Source of the DNA: Chitinophagaceae bacterium C216
Lineage (GTDB): Bacteria; Bacteroidota; Bacteroidia; Chitinophagales; Chitinophagaceae
DNA length: 64,000 bases
Assembly (NCBI GenBank): GCA_028485475.2
Contig: CP144143.1
Location: 496,001-560,000 of the forward strand
Direction: 5' to 3'
The position numbers and the translations under genes are program-made. Of the stretch, positions 44,224 to 54,600 are shown piece after piece. The stretch's first letter is position 1. Every line of letters starts with the position of its first letter. The notes under the pieces were generated by a model, which was not told where the DNA came from, did no database searches, and saw only the letters and a program-made list of their open reading frames with translations.

Positions 44224-44598
44224 TCAGGATAAGGAAAGTACTTTAAAGTTGCCGTTCATTTTTAGATAAACCACCTCCCCACTGCTGATAACAGCATTAC
44301 AACCGATGTCAGCTGCGCTGGCATTGTAGTCTATTGTCACCGTAAGTAGATTGGTTTTTTCAGGATCAATCATCCGCAAAAATTTACACACGCCGGCTTC
44401 AGATAGCAATAACGGTTTGCCTACACCTCGTTCCAGCATTTCTTTTACAATCTGTAGCTGACACACGCCCGGAAGTACCGGCTGGCCGGGAAAATGACCG
44501 GCAAATATTTTATGTATGGCATTAATAGTAATGATGGCGATAATTTTATTGCCTTCGTGAGTATAACTATCCAGCGTGTATAAATTTTCAATCAGCAT
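44224..44598 (-). CDS. 3-hydroxyacyl-ACP dehydratase (hotdog fold, copy 1)
   Basis: 124-residue FabZ/FabA-like hotdog protein. The signature GHFPGQPVLPGVCQLQI (H35) matches the FabZ active-site loop. It would remove water from the 3-hydroxyacyl-ACP to form a conjugated double bond in polyene synthesis. It is the last gene of CLF-deacetylase-dehydratase; its ATG overlaps the deacetylase stop by 11 bases, so translation is coupled. Confidence 0.85.
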   Translation of the reverse strand: MLIENLYTLDSYTHEGNKIIAIITINAIHKIFAGHFPGQPVLPGVCQLQIVKEMLERGVGKPLLLSEAGVCKFLRMIDPEKTNLLTVTIDYNASAADIGCNAVISSGEVVYLKMNGNFKVLSLS

Positions 44599-45352
44599 AA
44601 GGCGGCAAATTTATGAGATTAAACAATGGTACTACTTCAAATCCCTGTTCTTGCACATACTCCAAAAAACGTGGTAATACCTGTACTGTTATAGCACTGC
44701 AGTCGTGAAACAAAAATATGGCTCCCGGTTTTAAAAATCGTTTTAATCTTAAAAACAACCTTTCTTCATCTTGAATCATCGTGTCCAGACTTCTTGCGCT
44801 CCACCCTATCGCCGTATAATTCATTTGCTGCAATGCTTTTTTCATAGGAGGTGTGGTAACACCGTACGGTGGACGAAACCATTTTATATTTACGCTCAAC
44901 TCTTTTTGGAAAAGTTCGTGTGCCTGCTGCAAGTCGGCCTGCATTTGCCGAGCAGTAAGCAAATCAAACCAAAATCCGTGCGCATAACTATGCGAGCCGA
45001 TATGATGGCCTTGTTCATATATCTGCTTTAATAATAGCGGATGAGATGCAGCATTTTTACCAATACAAAAAAATGTGGCTTTCACATTGTACTTTCGGAG
45101 TAGCTCTAGAATCTGTGGGGTAAACTGTTGTTGCGGACCGTCGTCGAAGGTAATGGCAATTTTTTTTTCGTTTGTACTACCGCTGCAGATGGTTTTTACG
45201 AAAAACTGCGAGTGAATCGAATAGCTGCCGTAAAAAAGAATAGAGAGATATACTACCAACAGCAATAAATACCATCCCCAACCAACATTTGTGGTGATAA
45301 GCAATATTAGTACTACTGCAAATGCAACTGTTGTATTTCTGAAATTCAGCAT
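44588..45352 (-). CDS. Membrane-anchored polysaccharide deacetylase-family protein
   Basis: NodB-homology carbohydrate esterase 4-type enzyme. Two N-terminal membrane segments (about residues 8-22 and 26-42) anchor it. The metal and catalytic motifs are TFDDGP (D70, D71), HSYAH (H121, H125) and RPPYG near residue 159; LFHDC near 225 gives the last His. It normally removes N- or O-acetyl groups from glycans with Zn2+. It is wedged between a CLF gene and a dehydratase with overlaps of 7 and 11 bases, so it is part of the pigment operon. The role there is unknown. Confidence 0.9.
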   Translation of the reverse strand: MLNFRNTTVAFAVVLILLITTNVGWGWYLLLLVVYLSILFYGSYSIHSQFFVKTICSGSTNEKKIAITFDDGPQQQFTPQILELLRKYNVKATFFCIGKNAASHPLLLKQIYEQGHHIGSHSYAHGFWFDLLTARQMQADLQQAHELFQKELSVNIKWFRPPYGVTTPPMKKALQQMNYTAIGWSARSLDTMIQDEERLFLRLKRFLKPGAIFLFHDCSAITVQVLPRFLEYVQEQGFEVVPLFNLINLPPYAD

Positions 45353-46380
45353 GCAGATAAAAGATACAACACCGGATAATGCTGCATGTAGTTATTATAA
45401 ATCAGCACACGTTTTACGGGCTTATTTTGATAAACACCTCTGTTTATAATACAATAAGCCATCCACACTGCAAAAGCCGCAGCTGTAGGATATTCTCCGC
45501 AAAACTGTTTATACGTTATAACTGTATGATCCGAAAACAATTGCTGCTGTATGGCTTCATAATGCCGATCTTCTCTTTCATCGCCGTTATTACCCATAAT
45601 CACCAGATCAATTGCCGAAGGTGCTAACTCACGCTGAACTAAAAAATTACTAATAATGTCCGCAGCATCTCTTTGGGGTTTATACAAATTTTCAAATGCG
45701 GAAAGCGCTACTGCTTTTCCTTTCTGTTTATCTGTACTTAATACGAAAAATGCAGCCCCTTCTCCTGCCATGGTTCCTTTAGTACCGCTGCCTATGAGGG
45801 AGAGATTATCACCCGAAGTTTTGTACAACCCAAAACGCTTTAAAATAGCGTGGCTTTTATCAATGATTTCATCTGCAGCACCTACCAGCACATACTTTGC
45901 ATCGCCTTCTTCCAATAAAGAGCGCGCATCAGTCAATGCCGATTCGAAAGAGGCGCCACGATGCACATAAGTATTGTTGTAGCTGTGGCATTGTAGCATC
46001 AGTGCAATTTGTGCTGCCACAGTGTTATGCGTAGATTGAATAAAAGCTGTGGGTGATAATAAGGTTTCTTTGAACTCGACCATTCGAGAAAGAAACTGCT
46101 CCGTATCGGCTAAGCAACCGTAAGCAGTACCGGTAATAATGGCATCGGGTTCTTTAATTTCGGCTTGCTGCAATGCTTCTGATGCAGCCGCAACGCCCAT
46201 TTTGATAATACGGCTCATGCGGCGAATCAATTTCGCGTCTACATATTTTGTATAATCAGGCTCCACACACGCTAACCGATCACCATTATAACGAACGGGT
46301 TCCTGCAGCATTTGCTCAAACGAAACCTGAGGTGACACGGCATAGGCCGCATTGATATAAACGGGTTGCTGTAAAAACAT
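45346..46380 (-). CDS. Chain-length-factor-like ketosynthase homologue (copy 2)
   Basis: 344-residue paralogue of the CLF at 37779-38810. The shared features are RRMS near the start of the core, the THN/TPN turn, YVHRGASFESAL with H140 at the KS nucleophile position, GNNGDE in place of the catalytic HGT and GEYPTA (295-300) in place of GHT. It cannot condense on its own by the usual chemistry. No catalytic KS is next to it, so its partner must be encoded elsewhere (candidates: 36551, 56551 or 61200). It is first in the CLF-deacetylase-dehydratase operon; a one-mismatch -7 box (TAAATTCG) lies just upstream. Confidence 0.85.
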   Translation of the reverse strand: MFLQQPVYINAAYAVSPQVSFEQMLQEPVRYNGDRLACVEPDYTKYVDAKLIRRMSRIIKMGVAAASEALQQAEIKEPDAIITGTAYGCLADTEQFLSRMVEFKETLLSPTAFIQSTHNTVAAQIALMLQCHSYNNTYVHRGASFESALTDARSLLEEGDAKYVLVGAADEIIDKSHAILKRFGLYKTSGDNLSLIGSGTKGTMAGEGAAFFVLSTDKQKGKAVALSAFENLYKPQRDAADIISNFLVQRELAPSAIDLVIMGNNGDEREDRHYEAIQQQLFSDHTVITYKQFCGEYPTAAAFAVWMAYCIINRGVYQNKPVKRVLIYNNYMQHYPVLYLLSAC

Positions 46381-46500
46381 GATGCTAAGATATGCTGCGA
46401 ATTTATAATAAAGCCGCTAGTTACACGAATAATATCTATACCCTCCTTGATATTGTTGTTCTAACATAAATCTGGTATCCATACTCACTATTTGAGTATA

Positions 46501-46516
46501 ATCAAATATATTTGAT
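46501..46516. promoter_or_regulatory. 16-base perfect palindrome over the trpB2-like promoter
   Basis: ATCAAATATATTTGAT is a perfect inverted repeat that includes the -7 box TATATTTG (46507-46514), 28 bases before the gene. It may be an operator, or simply a symmetric AT-rich promoter. Confidence 0.4.
46507..46514 (+). promoter_or_regulatory. -7 promoter box of the trpB2-like gene
   Basis: TATATTTG, an exact TAnnTTTG match, ends 29 bases before the ATG and lies inside a 16-base palindrome. Confidence 0.4.
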
Positions 46517-46543
46517 AGAAATAGTAAATAACGATTATTTCAT

Positions 46544-47908
46544 ATGAAAACAAGAAAAATTACACTTTCGGAACAGGAGATTCCGGAACACTGGTACAAC
46601 ATTGTGGCCGACATGCCCAACAAGCCTTTACCTCCTCTTCATCCCGGTACAAAAGAGCCTATCGGTCCTGAAGCACTGGCGCCGCTTTTTCCACAAGAGC
46701 TAATTCAGCAGGAAGTTTCCACTGAAAAATGGATTTCCATTCCGGAAGAAGTTCGCAATATATATAGCATCTGGAGACCTACTCCCTTATTCCGTGCATA
46801 TGAACTGGAAAAAGCTTTAGATACTCCTGCAAAAATTTATTATAAATACGAAGGAGTAAGTCCTGCAGGGTCACACAAGCCCAATACGGCCGTACCACAG
46901 GCTTATTACAATATGAAAGAAGGCGTAAAGCGCATTACCACCGAAACGGGGGCCGGCCAGTGGGGTAGTGCTTTGAGCTTTGCCTGCAATATTTTCGGCC
47001 TAGAGTGTGAAGTGTATATGGTAAAGCTTTCTTACGAACACAAGCCTTATCGAAAAGTAATGATGAATACTTGGGGCGCTAAAGTAATTCCCTCTCCTTC
47101 TGAGTTTACCGAAGCGGGCAGAAAGATTTTGGCAGAAGACCCTAACAGTCCCGGCTCTTTAGGCATTGCAATTTCTGAAGCAGTAGAAATGGCGGCCCAG
47201 CGCGAAGACACCAAATATGCATTGGGAAGCGTATTGAACCATGTATTGCTGCATCAAACCATTATCGGACTAGAAGCCTATAAACAACTGGAGAAAGCAG
47301 GAGATTTACCAGACGTGGTGATTGCACCCTTCGGGGGAGGCTCCAATTTTGCGGGCCTTTCTTTCCCGTTCCTACGTCTCAATTTTGATGAAGGCAAAAA
47401 AATTCGTTGTATCGCTAGCGAACCCACTTCTTGTCCGAAACTTACGCGTGGTGTATTCCGTTATGATTTTGGCGATACTGTAGGCATGACTCCTTTATTA
47501 CCTATGTATACGTTAGGCCACAATTTTGTGCCGGCGCCTATTCATGCAGGGGGATTGCGTTATCATGGAGCAGGAGCCATCGTAAGTCAGTTACTGAAAG
47601 ATGGATTGATCGAGGCTCAGGCACACGATAACGTTGAGGTTTTTGAAGCCGGTATCAAATTTGCTAAAGCCGAAGGTATCATTCCTGCTCCTGAAGCTAC
47701 ACATGGTATCGCCACAGTTATCCGAGAAGCGGAGCGCTGCAAACGCGAAGGCAAAAGCGAAACCATTTTATTCAACCTTTGCGGACATGGTAATTTTGAT
47801 ATGAAAGCCTATCAGGATTATTTCGAAGGTAAAATTGTACGTCATGAACTTACAGACGAAGACATTCAAAAATCACTGGCAGCACTGGATACTCCTGTTA
47901 TAGGATAA
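46544..47908 (+). CDS. TrpB2-type tryptophan synthase beta-chain-like protein
   Basis: 454-residue PLP-dependent beta-replacing enzyme of the TrpB2 group. It differs from TrpB1 by an N-terminal extension ([16 protein letters not shown]) and insertions. The Schiff-base Lys is K112 in AGSHKPNTA; the substrate loop is [12 protein letters not shown]; the phosphate-binding loop is [10 protein letters not shown]. TrpB2 proteins condense serine with indole, often without TrpA, and some may salvage indole or act on other substrates. No trp genes are adjacent. It is monocistronic, ending at a bidirectional terminator. Confidence 0.93.
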   Translation: MKTRKITLSEQEIPEHWYNIVADMPNKPLPPLHPGTKEPIGPEALAPLFPQELIQQEVSTEKWISIPEEVRNIYSIWRPTPLFRAYELEKALDTPAKIYYKYEGVSPAGSHKPNTAVPQAYYNMKEGVKRITTETGAGQWGSALSFACNIFGLECEVYMVKLSYEHKPYRKVMMNTWGAKVIPSPSEFTEAGRKILAEDPNSPGSLGIAISEAVEMAAQREDTKYALGSVLNHVLLHQTIIGLEAYKQLEKAGDLPDVVIAPFGGGSNFAGLSFPFLRLNFDEGKKIRCIASEPTSCPKLTRGVFRYDFGDTVGMTPLLPMYTLGHNFVPAPIHAGGLRYHGAGAIVSQLLKDGLIEAQAHDNVEVFEAGIKFAKAEGIIPAPEATHGIATVIREAERCKREGKSETILFNLCGHGNFDMKAYQDYFEGKIVRHELTDEDIQKSLAALDTPVIG

Positions 47909-47927
47909 TGTCGCAGCTTATTCAAAT

Positions 47928-47956
47928 AAAAAGCGAGCTTTAACGGCTCGCTTTTT
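47928..47956. terminator. Bidirectional rho-independent terminator
   Basis: AAAAAGCGAGC and GCTCGCTTTTT form a perfect 11-bp stem with a seven-base loop, between the convergent trpB2-like and GHL10-amidase genes. Confidence 0.88.
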
Positions 47957-47970
47957 ATTATCTGCATTTG

Positions 47971-50001
47971 TCATGCTCTTTGTAAAAGTTGTTTCACTCG
48001 GTTCACAATCGTTCCATTTTGAAAATATGGGTAAATGTTTTTCCCAGGACAATTTGTAATCTTACTATAGTCACGGTGAGTGGCAATATTATCGGGACTG
48101 ATGTTGTATTTTATGCAGAAATGCACAATTAAATTAGTAAGAACATCCACTAAATGCGGCGTTAGCTCCTGACGTTCATAATTTCCCAGAAAACAAATGA
48201 GCAGATGACCGGTAGGGTCATATTCTGTGTTCGTTTCTCCAACAGTTAACGGATCGCGCCCTTCGTATACAGTGCCATCAGGAGCAATTAAATAGTGATA
48301 TGGAATATCCGCCCAGTTGCGATCGGGCCCCATACACCACGTCTGAACATTTTTCAATCTAATGGTTGCATCAGCCGTATCGGCCAATACTTTACCTCCC
48401 TCGTGATGAACAGTAATACGCACAGGCTGGTGCTTTTTATAGGGTTTTGGAGTGCTGGCATGGCTACTTCGTGGCATAATTCGTACAACATTGGGGAATA
48501 CTTCATGCTTTTCACTTTCATTGCCACAGCGATCTACTGCCGAAACAGCAACGCCATTAAGTGTTTGTCCATCTTTTACAGCAGATAATGTTACTGTATT
48601 ATTTATCTTACTAAGAATCTGATACTCCCATTTACTTCCATACTTGCAATATACAACCCAAAGAAAAACGTCATTAGGATCACTGTGCGTCCAAGAAGCG
48701 GTCACACTGTCTGCTGTTTTACTTAACGTAACGGAAGGTGCTAACGGGGGCTGATTATCAAGCCAAGGACTGGCAGGAATTAAAGCTTGTTTTTGGTACG
48801 GACCTTCCTTCAAGGCTTTTGTTAAACCGGGGTTTCTGGTAACAGAAGAAATACTCCAATGAATCACACCGCTACTTTTAGGCAACATGCCGCGAGCAAT
48901 CATAATCTGATTTAACACCTCTGTTGTGTTACGTACGCTGGTATCTCTTCCTACACTAATGCCTGGCCACAAGTGTCTTTTCATCGTATTTTCACGTGCC
49001 CACCATCCCAATAATACGGGATAACTTTGTCCATACCGTGTAATAGGCCAATACAGTTGGGGAGCGAAGTAATCCACCCATCCTTTATTCCACCATAATT
49101 TGGCATCTGCATATAAAACATCGTATTGATCAAACCCCTCTACCGACTCTGGATAACCCGGTCTCCAGATACCAAAAGGACTTAGTCCGAATTTTACATG
49201 CTTCTTCTCTTTCTTTATTTCTGTGTACACACGCTGAATAAATTTGTTGACACTTTCCCTGCGCCAATCTCCTCGAGAAAGGGTGCCGCCTGATTGTTGA
49301 TAACGTTTCCAGCTTACACTATCGGGAAAGTCTTCGTTATTATTATAGGAAGGATAAGGATAAAAATAGTCGTCAAAATGTACACCGTCAATATCGTATC
49401 GTTTTACAATATCCATTATCACGTTTACTCCATGATCTTGTGTTTCTTTCAATGAAGGATCGAACCACCAGTAACCTTCTTTAAGATGTACGACCAACTC
49501 GGGCTTTTTCTTTACAATAGAATGCTCACTTACTGGTCCGCCTGAAACATGGTGGGCTCGATAAGGATTTAGCCATACATGCAGCTCCAATCCGCGCTTG
49601 TGCGCTTCTTCAATCCAGAACTCCAGCGGATCGTAATACGGATCGGGAGCTTTTCCCTGCTCTCCGGTGAGGTAGTAGGACCACGGCTCTAACGAGCTTT
49701 TATACAAGGCATCGGCCTGCGGTCTTACTTGAAAAATCACAGCATTAAAATGATTGGCCTTAAGAAAATCAAGCAACGCAATAGCTTCCTGCTGCTGCTG
49801 TGCAGTAGAGAGTCCGGGCTTACTCGGCCAGTTGATATTCGCTACCGTAGCTACCCAGGCGGCACGAAACTCTCTAGGTGCCGAAGGTATGGCTGATGAA
49901 TGTTGAACCGCAATAGATGCTTCTTTATTTTTTGTTTTGCCCGAAGAGGCGCAACCTGCAGCCATCAGCCACAAAAAGGCGATTAGGGGGAAGTATCTCA
50001 T
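47971..50001 (-). CDS. GHL10-type glycosyl hydrolase and N-acetylmuramoyl-L-alanine amidase fusion lipoprotein
   Basis: Envelope lipoprotein. I start it at MRYFPLIAF (50001), which gives a signal ending in the lipobox MAAGC; an ATG at 50085 adds 28 unlikely residues that overlap the efflux gene. After the leader comes a GHL10 (DUF187-type) TIM-barrel (EFRAAWVATVANINWPS, FQVRPQADALY, YDIDGVHFDDYFYP). A fibronectin-like linker follows, then a C-terminal Amidase_2/PGRP domain of about 150 residues. The amidase zinc site appears in TVHHEGG, IATHRDY and NCPG. The combination suggests cleavage of peptidoglycan or remodelling of denuded glycan. It follows the RND operon on the same strand. Confidence 0.9.
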   Translation of the reverse strand: MRYFPLIAFLWLMAAGCASSGKTKNKEASIAVQHSSAIPSAPREFRAAWVATVANINWPSKPGLSTAQQQQEAIALLDFLKANHFNAVIFQVRPQADALYKSSLEPWSYYLTGEQGKAPDPYYDPLEFWIEEAHKRGLELHVWLNPYRAHHVSGGPVSEHSIVKKKPELVVHLKEGYWWFDPSLKETQDHGVNVIMDIVKRYDIDGVHFDDYFYPYPSYNNNEDFPDSVSWKRYQQSGGTLSRGDWRRESVNKFIQRVYTEIKKEKKHVKFGLSPFGIWRPGYPESVEGFDQYDVLYADAKLWWNKGWVDYFAPQLYWPITRYGQSYPVLLGWWARENTMKRHLWPGISVGRDTSVRNTTEVLNQIMIARGMLPKSSGVIHWSISSVTRNPGLTKALKEGPYQKQALIPASPWLDNQPPLAPSVTLSKTADSVTASWTHSDPNDVFLWVVYCKYGSKWEYQILSKINNTVTLSAVKDGQTLNGVAVSAVDRCGNESEKHEVFPNVVRIMPRSSHASTPKPYKKHQPVRITVHHEGGKVLADTADATIRLKNVQTWCMGPDRNWADIPYHYLIAPDGTVYEGRDPLTVGETNTEYDPTGHLLICFLGNYERQELTPHLVDVLTNLIVHFCIKYNISPDNIATHRDYSKITNCPGKNIYPYFQNGTIVNRVKQLLQRA

Positions 50002-50062
50002 GTGCATATGCTTAAAGTAAAGGCTAAATTTATCGTTTTTATTAAAAAAAAGCGCTAATAGC

Positions 50063-51532
50063 CTATGACAGTTTATCCTCTTCATCGCGCAGCATTAGCC
50101 CTCCCAGAGCTTTAAATAATAATACATATAGCTTTGCTTGCTGTAGCTGATAATCCACTAAAAGTAAATCTGCATCCAGTTTATTTTTTTGAGATGTTAA
50201 CAACTCAAGATAATTTGCAAACCCCGTGGTATATAAATCGTTTGAAATATGAATGGCCGAATCAAGATAAAGACTTTCTTGTTGTTTTAATGCCAAAATT
50301 TTTTCATATTGTCGAGCTTGGCCAATAATTGATTGTAATTCATTGTAAGAACGCGTAACAGCTTGCTGATATTTATAGAATGCTATCTGTTGTTCGTAAT
50401 TGCGAATAGCAAACTGGCTTGCTAATTGTTTTTGTTGAAAAACAGGCATTGTTATGTTTCCTAATAATTGCCAAGCCATTGATGCCGGATTAATAAAGGT
50501 AGCTGCAGAAAAAGAGTTTAGCCCCCAGTAGCCGCCTAATTCTAGTCGAGGAAACATAGCTGAACGGGCTGCTTTGGCGTCTGCATGACTGGCTTGCAAC
50601 TGATAATATGCTTGCTGTACATCAGGACGCTTGTGAATCAAATCTTCCAGATGTCTCAAATGCGTAAGCCATTCATGAGAAATATTTTTAAATGTAGTGT
50701 CGAATAATATATCTCCTTCGTACTCACCTATTAGACTCAGCAGCGCTCTCTCTGTTCTGATTTTTTCAGCGCGTACTTCTTCAAGATGGGCCTCACTATT
50801 CACAACGCTAGCCTGAAACTGCTTTACCGGCAACTCGGTAACCTTACCCACCTCACGTTGTATTTTAATAATGTTCAGAATTTCGTTTTGCAGAGTAACG
50901 TTTCTTTGCAAAATCTTTTCTTTATTATCGAGTGCAATCAAATCAAAGTATAAATCGGCAACTTGTCCCAGAATTTCATTTTGCATCAGCCGTAGCCCTT
51001 CTTTTGTAGAAAAATATTGCATTTGAGCCGATTCTTTCAGTTGTTTCAATCTACCCCACAAGTCAATTTCCCAACTTGTTTTTAAACCCAGCCAATGGTT
51101 GGGCGTAGGATTAGTTTTAATTTTCTGATCTTCTTCGATATTATCAGATAGGTTTGTATCAAAATTTCCTACACCTTCCATGGTATACTTACCATATTTA
51201 GTTCCAGAAGTTAGGGCATCTATACTTAAAATAGGAAAGAATGCTTTTCTACTTTGTTGTAGTACTGTACTCGCAATCCAAACATTTTGTTGGAGAATAT
51301 GAATGTCTGGATTGTTTTTTTGTGCTTTCTTCAATAGTTGTATTAAATAATCATCTTTAAAAAATTGTTTTAATGTTAAGTCAGGAATATCCTGTGTAGT
51401 AGTTTGAGTTTCATGAGAAGGAATCTCCTTCAGTTGTGGAATTTGGGCTACTTGTGGTGTTTTACACCCCATTGTAACCATCCACAGTATACAATAGGCA
51501 CTTCCAATATATGTATAAACATTACGTTTCAT
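50063..51532 (-). CDS. Outer-membrane efflux factor, TolC/NodT-type lipoprotein
   Basis: 489-residue outer-membrane channel lipoprotein, lipobox VTMGC with Cys near residue 23. The two internally duplicated OEP regions contain long coiled helices (WGLKTSWEIDLWGRLKQLKESAQ and QEVARDQ-like repeats such as LHRHLEDLIHKRPDVQQAYYQLQA). It is the third gene of an adaptor-permease-channel operon, about 100 bases behind the permease. Confidence 0.93.
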   Translation of the reverse strand: MKRNVYTYIGSAYCILWMVTMGCKTPQVAQIPQLKEIPSHETQTTTQDIPDLTLKQFFKDDYLIQLLKKAQKNNPDIHILQQNVWIASTVLQQSRKAFFPILSIDALTSGTKYGKYTMEGVGNFDTNLSDNIEEDQKIKTNPTPNHWLGLKTSWEIDLWGRLKQLKESAQMQYFSTKEGLRLMQNEILGQVADLYFDLIALDNKEKILQRNVTLQNEILNIIKIQREVGKVTELPVKQFQASVVNSEAHLEEVRAEKIRTERALLSLIGEYEGDILFDTTFKNISHEWLTHLRHLEDLIHKRPDVQQAYYQLQASHADAKAARSAMFPRLELGGYWGLNSFSAATFINPASMAWQLLGNITMPVFQQKQLASQFAIRNYEQQIAFYKYQQAVTRSYNELQSIIGQARQYEKILALKQQESLYLDSAIHISNDLYTTGFANYLELLTSQKNKLDADLLLVDYQLQQAKLYVLLFKALGGLMLRDEEDKLS

Positions 51533-51632
51533 GTTTTATTCTTTCCGAGTTTTTGTTTTAAAAAATTCTGGCTTAAGGCAACTATCTTTTATTCTTGAAA
51601 TCGTTAATTTTTATCTAAGCATTTGTTGCTCT

Positions 51633-54600
51633 CTATTTTTTTGGGGAAGCAAATAGATAGTATAATCCCGGAATCACTAACAGTCCGAAAACAGTTCCTA
51701 TAATCATTCCTCCTGCCGCAGCAATACCGATACTACGATTACCCATAGCCCCAGCGCCCGTGGCTATACACAACGGAATCAATCCGGCTACAAAAGCAAA
51801 GGATGTCATTAAAATCGGTCTTAATCGAGATTTGGTTCCTTCGATGGCCGCCTGTAGTACTGCAACACCTTCTTTTTGACGCTGTAATGCAAATTCCACC
51901 ACCAGAATAGCATTCTTACTAAGAAGCCCTATCAACATTACCAGTGCTACCTGAGCATAAATGTTATAATCTAGTCCTGTTAGCTTCAAAAACATTAACG
52001 CACCCAACATACCAGGTGGTAGGCTCAATAATACTGGAAATGGTAACAAGAAGCTTTCGTATTGTGCCGCTAGTAATAGGTATACGAAAATCAATACAAT
52101 AGCATAGATGAATAATGTTTGATTTCCGGACAGAATTTCCTCTCTGGTCATTCCACTCCATTCGATGCTGTAACCACGGGGAAGAGTATTTCGAGAAATG
52201 CGCTCTACTTCTGCTATAGCGTCGCCGCTACTATATCCTTTAGCTGCTTCGCCATTGATCATGGCCGATGTATACATATTATAACGAGTAAGTACGTCTG
52301 GCCCTAGCACAGGTTCGATTTTGCAGAAAGTAGAAAATGGCACCATTTCTCCATGCTCGTTCTTTACATATAGCCTCAAAATATCATTGACATTTTTTCG
52401 ATATTGTGGATCGGCCTGCACCATTACCTTGTACATCTGTTTAAAGCGAATAAAGTTGGTAGCATAATAGCTTCCGAGAAAGGTTTGTAAGGTGCGCATA
52501 GCATTTTCTACATAAACTCCTTTTTTTGCAGCTAGGTCATAATCTACGTGAATGAGATATTGAGGGTAGCTCGCATCAAAACTGGTAAAGGCTCCCTGTA
52601 TCACCGGGCTGCTGTTGAGAGAATCCACAAATTGCTGCACAACTTCACTTATTTCACTTATTGATGCACCACTACGGTTATTGAGCCGTAATTCAAAACC
52701 ACTTGTATTACCAAAACCAGGAACAGTGGGGGGGGCAAATATTTCAATCTTGGCATCTGTAATATTTCGTACATTCTGATTGAGCTCAGCAATAACATCG
52801 TTTACAGATACCGAGCGTTCTCCCCATGGTTTCAGATTAATCATCGCCATACCATAATTAGCACCAGCTATCTCTGTTACGATGCTGAAGCCGGCCAATG
52901 TAGTTATATTATCAACTGCGGGATTTTTCTTACTGATTTCGGTAATCTGTGTGAGTATATCCTCTGTGCGGCTCACGGTGGCTCCTTGAGGAGTGGTGAC
53001 GCTTACATATATCATTCCCTGATCTTCCATTGGAATAAAGCCAGAAGAGATGAGCTTGTTCATTCCTACAGTGAGAACAATCAATAGTACTGTAGCTAAT
53101 ATAGTCACCGATTTTTTGGGAGCCCATTTTCTTAGAAAACGACTGAATTTAACTGTAAGTCCATCAAACGCTTTATTGAAGCCAGCAAAGAACTTTCCAA
53201 GAACGCCTTGTGCTAAGTGATTATTATGAGGCTTCAGCAGTATAGCACATAAAACAGGGGTTAAGGACACCGCATTAATACCGGAGATAATAATAGATAC
53301 TGCTAATGTAAGGGAGAACTGTCGGTAAAACACACCCACAGGACCCGATAAAAACGCCACAGGAATAAATACTGCCGACATAACAATCGTAATGGCGATG
53401 ATAGCTCCTCCAACTTCTTTCATTGCGGCAGCAGTGGCTTCGGGTGGAGATAACTTACCTTCAGACATTTTTACGTGAACAGCTTCCACCACTACGATTG
53501 CGTTGTCCACTACGATTCCTATTGCCAGTACCAATGCAAATAAAGTAAGCAGGTTAATGGAGAATCCCATTAAGGACATAAAAGCAAAAGAACCTATCAA
53601 TGCAACAGGAACTGCTAATATAGGAATCAGCGTCGAACGCCAATCCTGTAGGAAGATAAATACAACCAAAGCCACTAGAATAAATGCCTCGATAAGCGTA
53701 CGAATTACTTCATGGATAGAAGCATCCAGAAATCGGCTAACATCATAAGCCATATTGTAATCCATGCCTGGCGGAAAAGAAGTTTTTTTAAGTTCCTCCA
53801 TCTTTTCCTTTACCAGCTCAATTACATCACTAGCATTGGATCCCGGTCTTTGTTTCAGCATGATGGAGGCCGAAGGACTTCCATCGGTTTTTGAAATCAT
53901 TCCATAGCTTTGTGCGCCGAACTCGATATTGGCTATATCGCTTAATTTTAAAATCGAACCATCGGGTTGTGAGCGAATAGGAATTTCTTCATATTGTTCC
54001 GGAGTGGAGAACTTTCCGGTATATTTAAGAACATACTGCAACTGCGTTCTTTCTTTTCCTGACTCTTCACCAATTTTTCCTGGAGCTGCAGCAACGTTCT
54101 GTCGCTGAAGTGCATTGATTACTTCATCGGTAGATACATTATACGCCAGCATTTTGTCGGGATGCAACCACACACGCATCGAATACTCCTTTTGACCCAT
54201 AATCTCGGCTCTACCGACACCATCGATGCGTTTTAATTCCTGCAAAATGTTTATATCGGTAAAGTTGTAAATGAACTGTTCGTCCATGGTAGAGTCTGTA
54301 CTGATGATATTGAGATACATCAGCATACTGTTCACTTCTTTTTCCGTGGTTACTCCCGCTCGTGTTACTTCTTCCGGTAGCTCGTCTAATATGGTTGTAA
54401 CTCGGTTTTGCACATTTACTGCCGCAGCATCAGGATCAGTACCAACTTCAAAGAATACCTGAATCATCACTTTACCATCGTTGCTGGTAACGGTGGTCAT
54501 GTAGGTCATTCCCGGCACACCGTTAATGGCGCGTTCTAACGGTAAGGCTACTGCCTCTGCAGCAACTTCTGCATTTGCCCCCGTATACGTAGCATTCACG

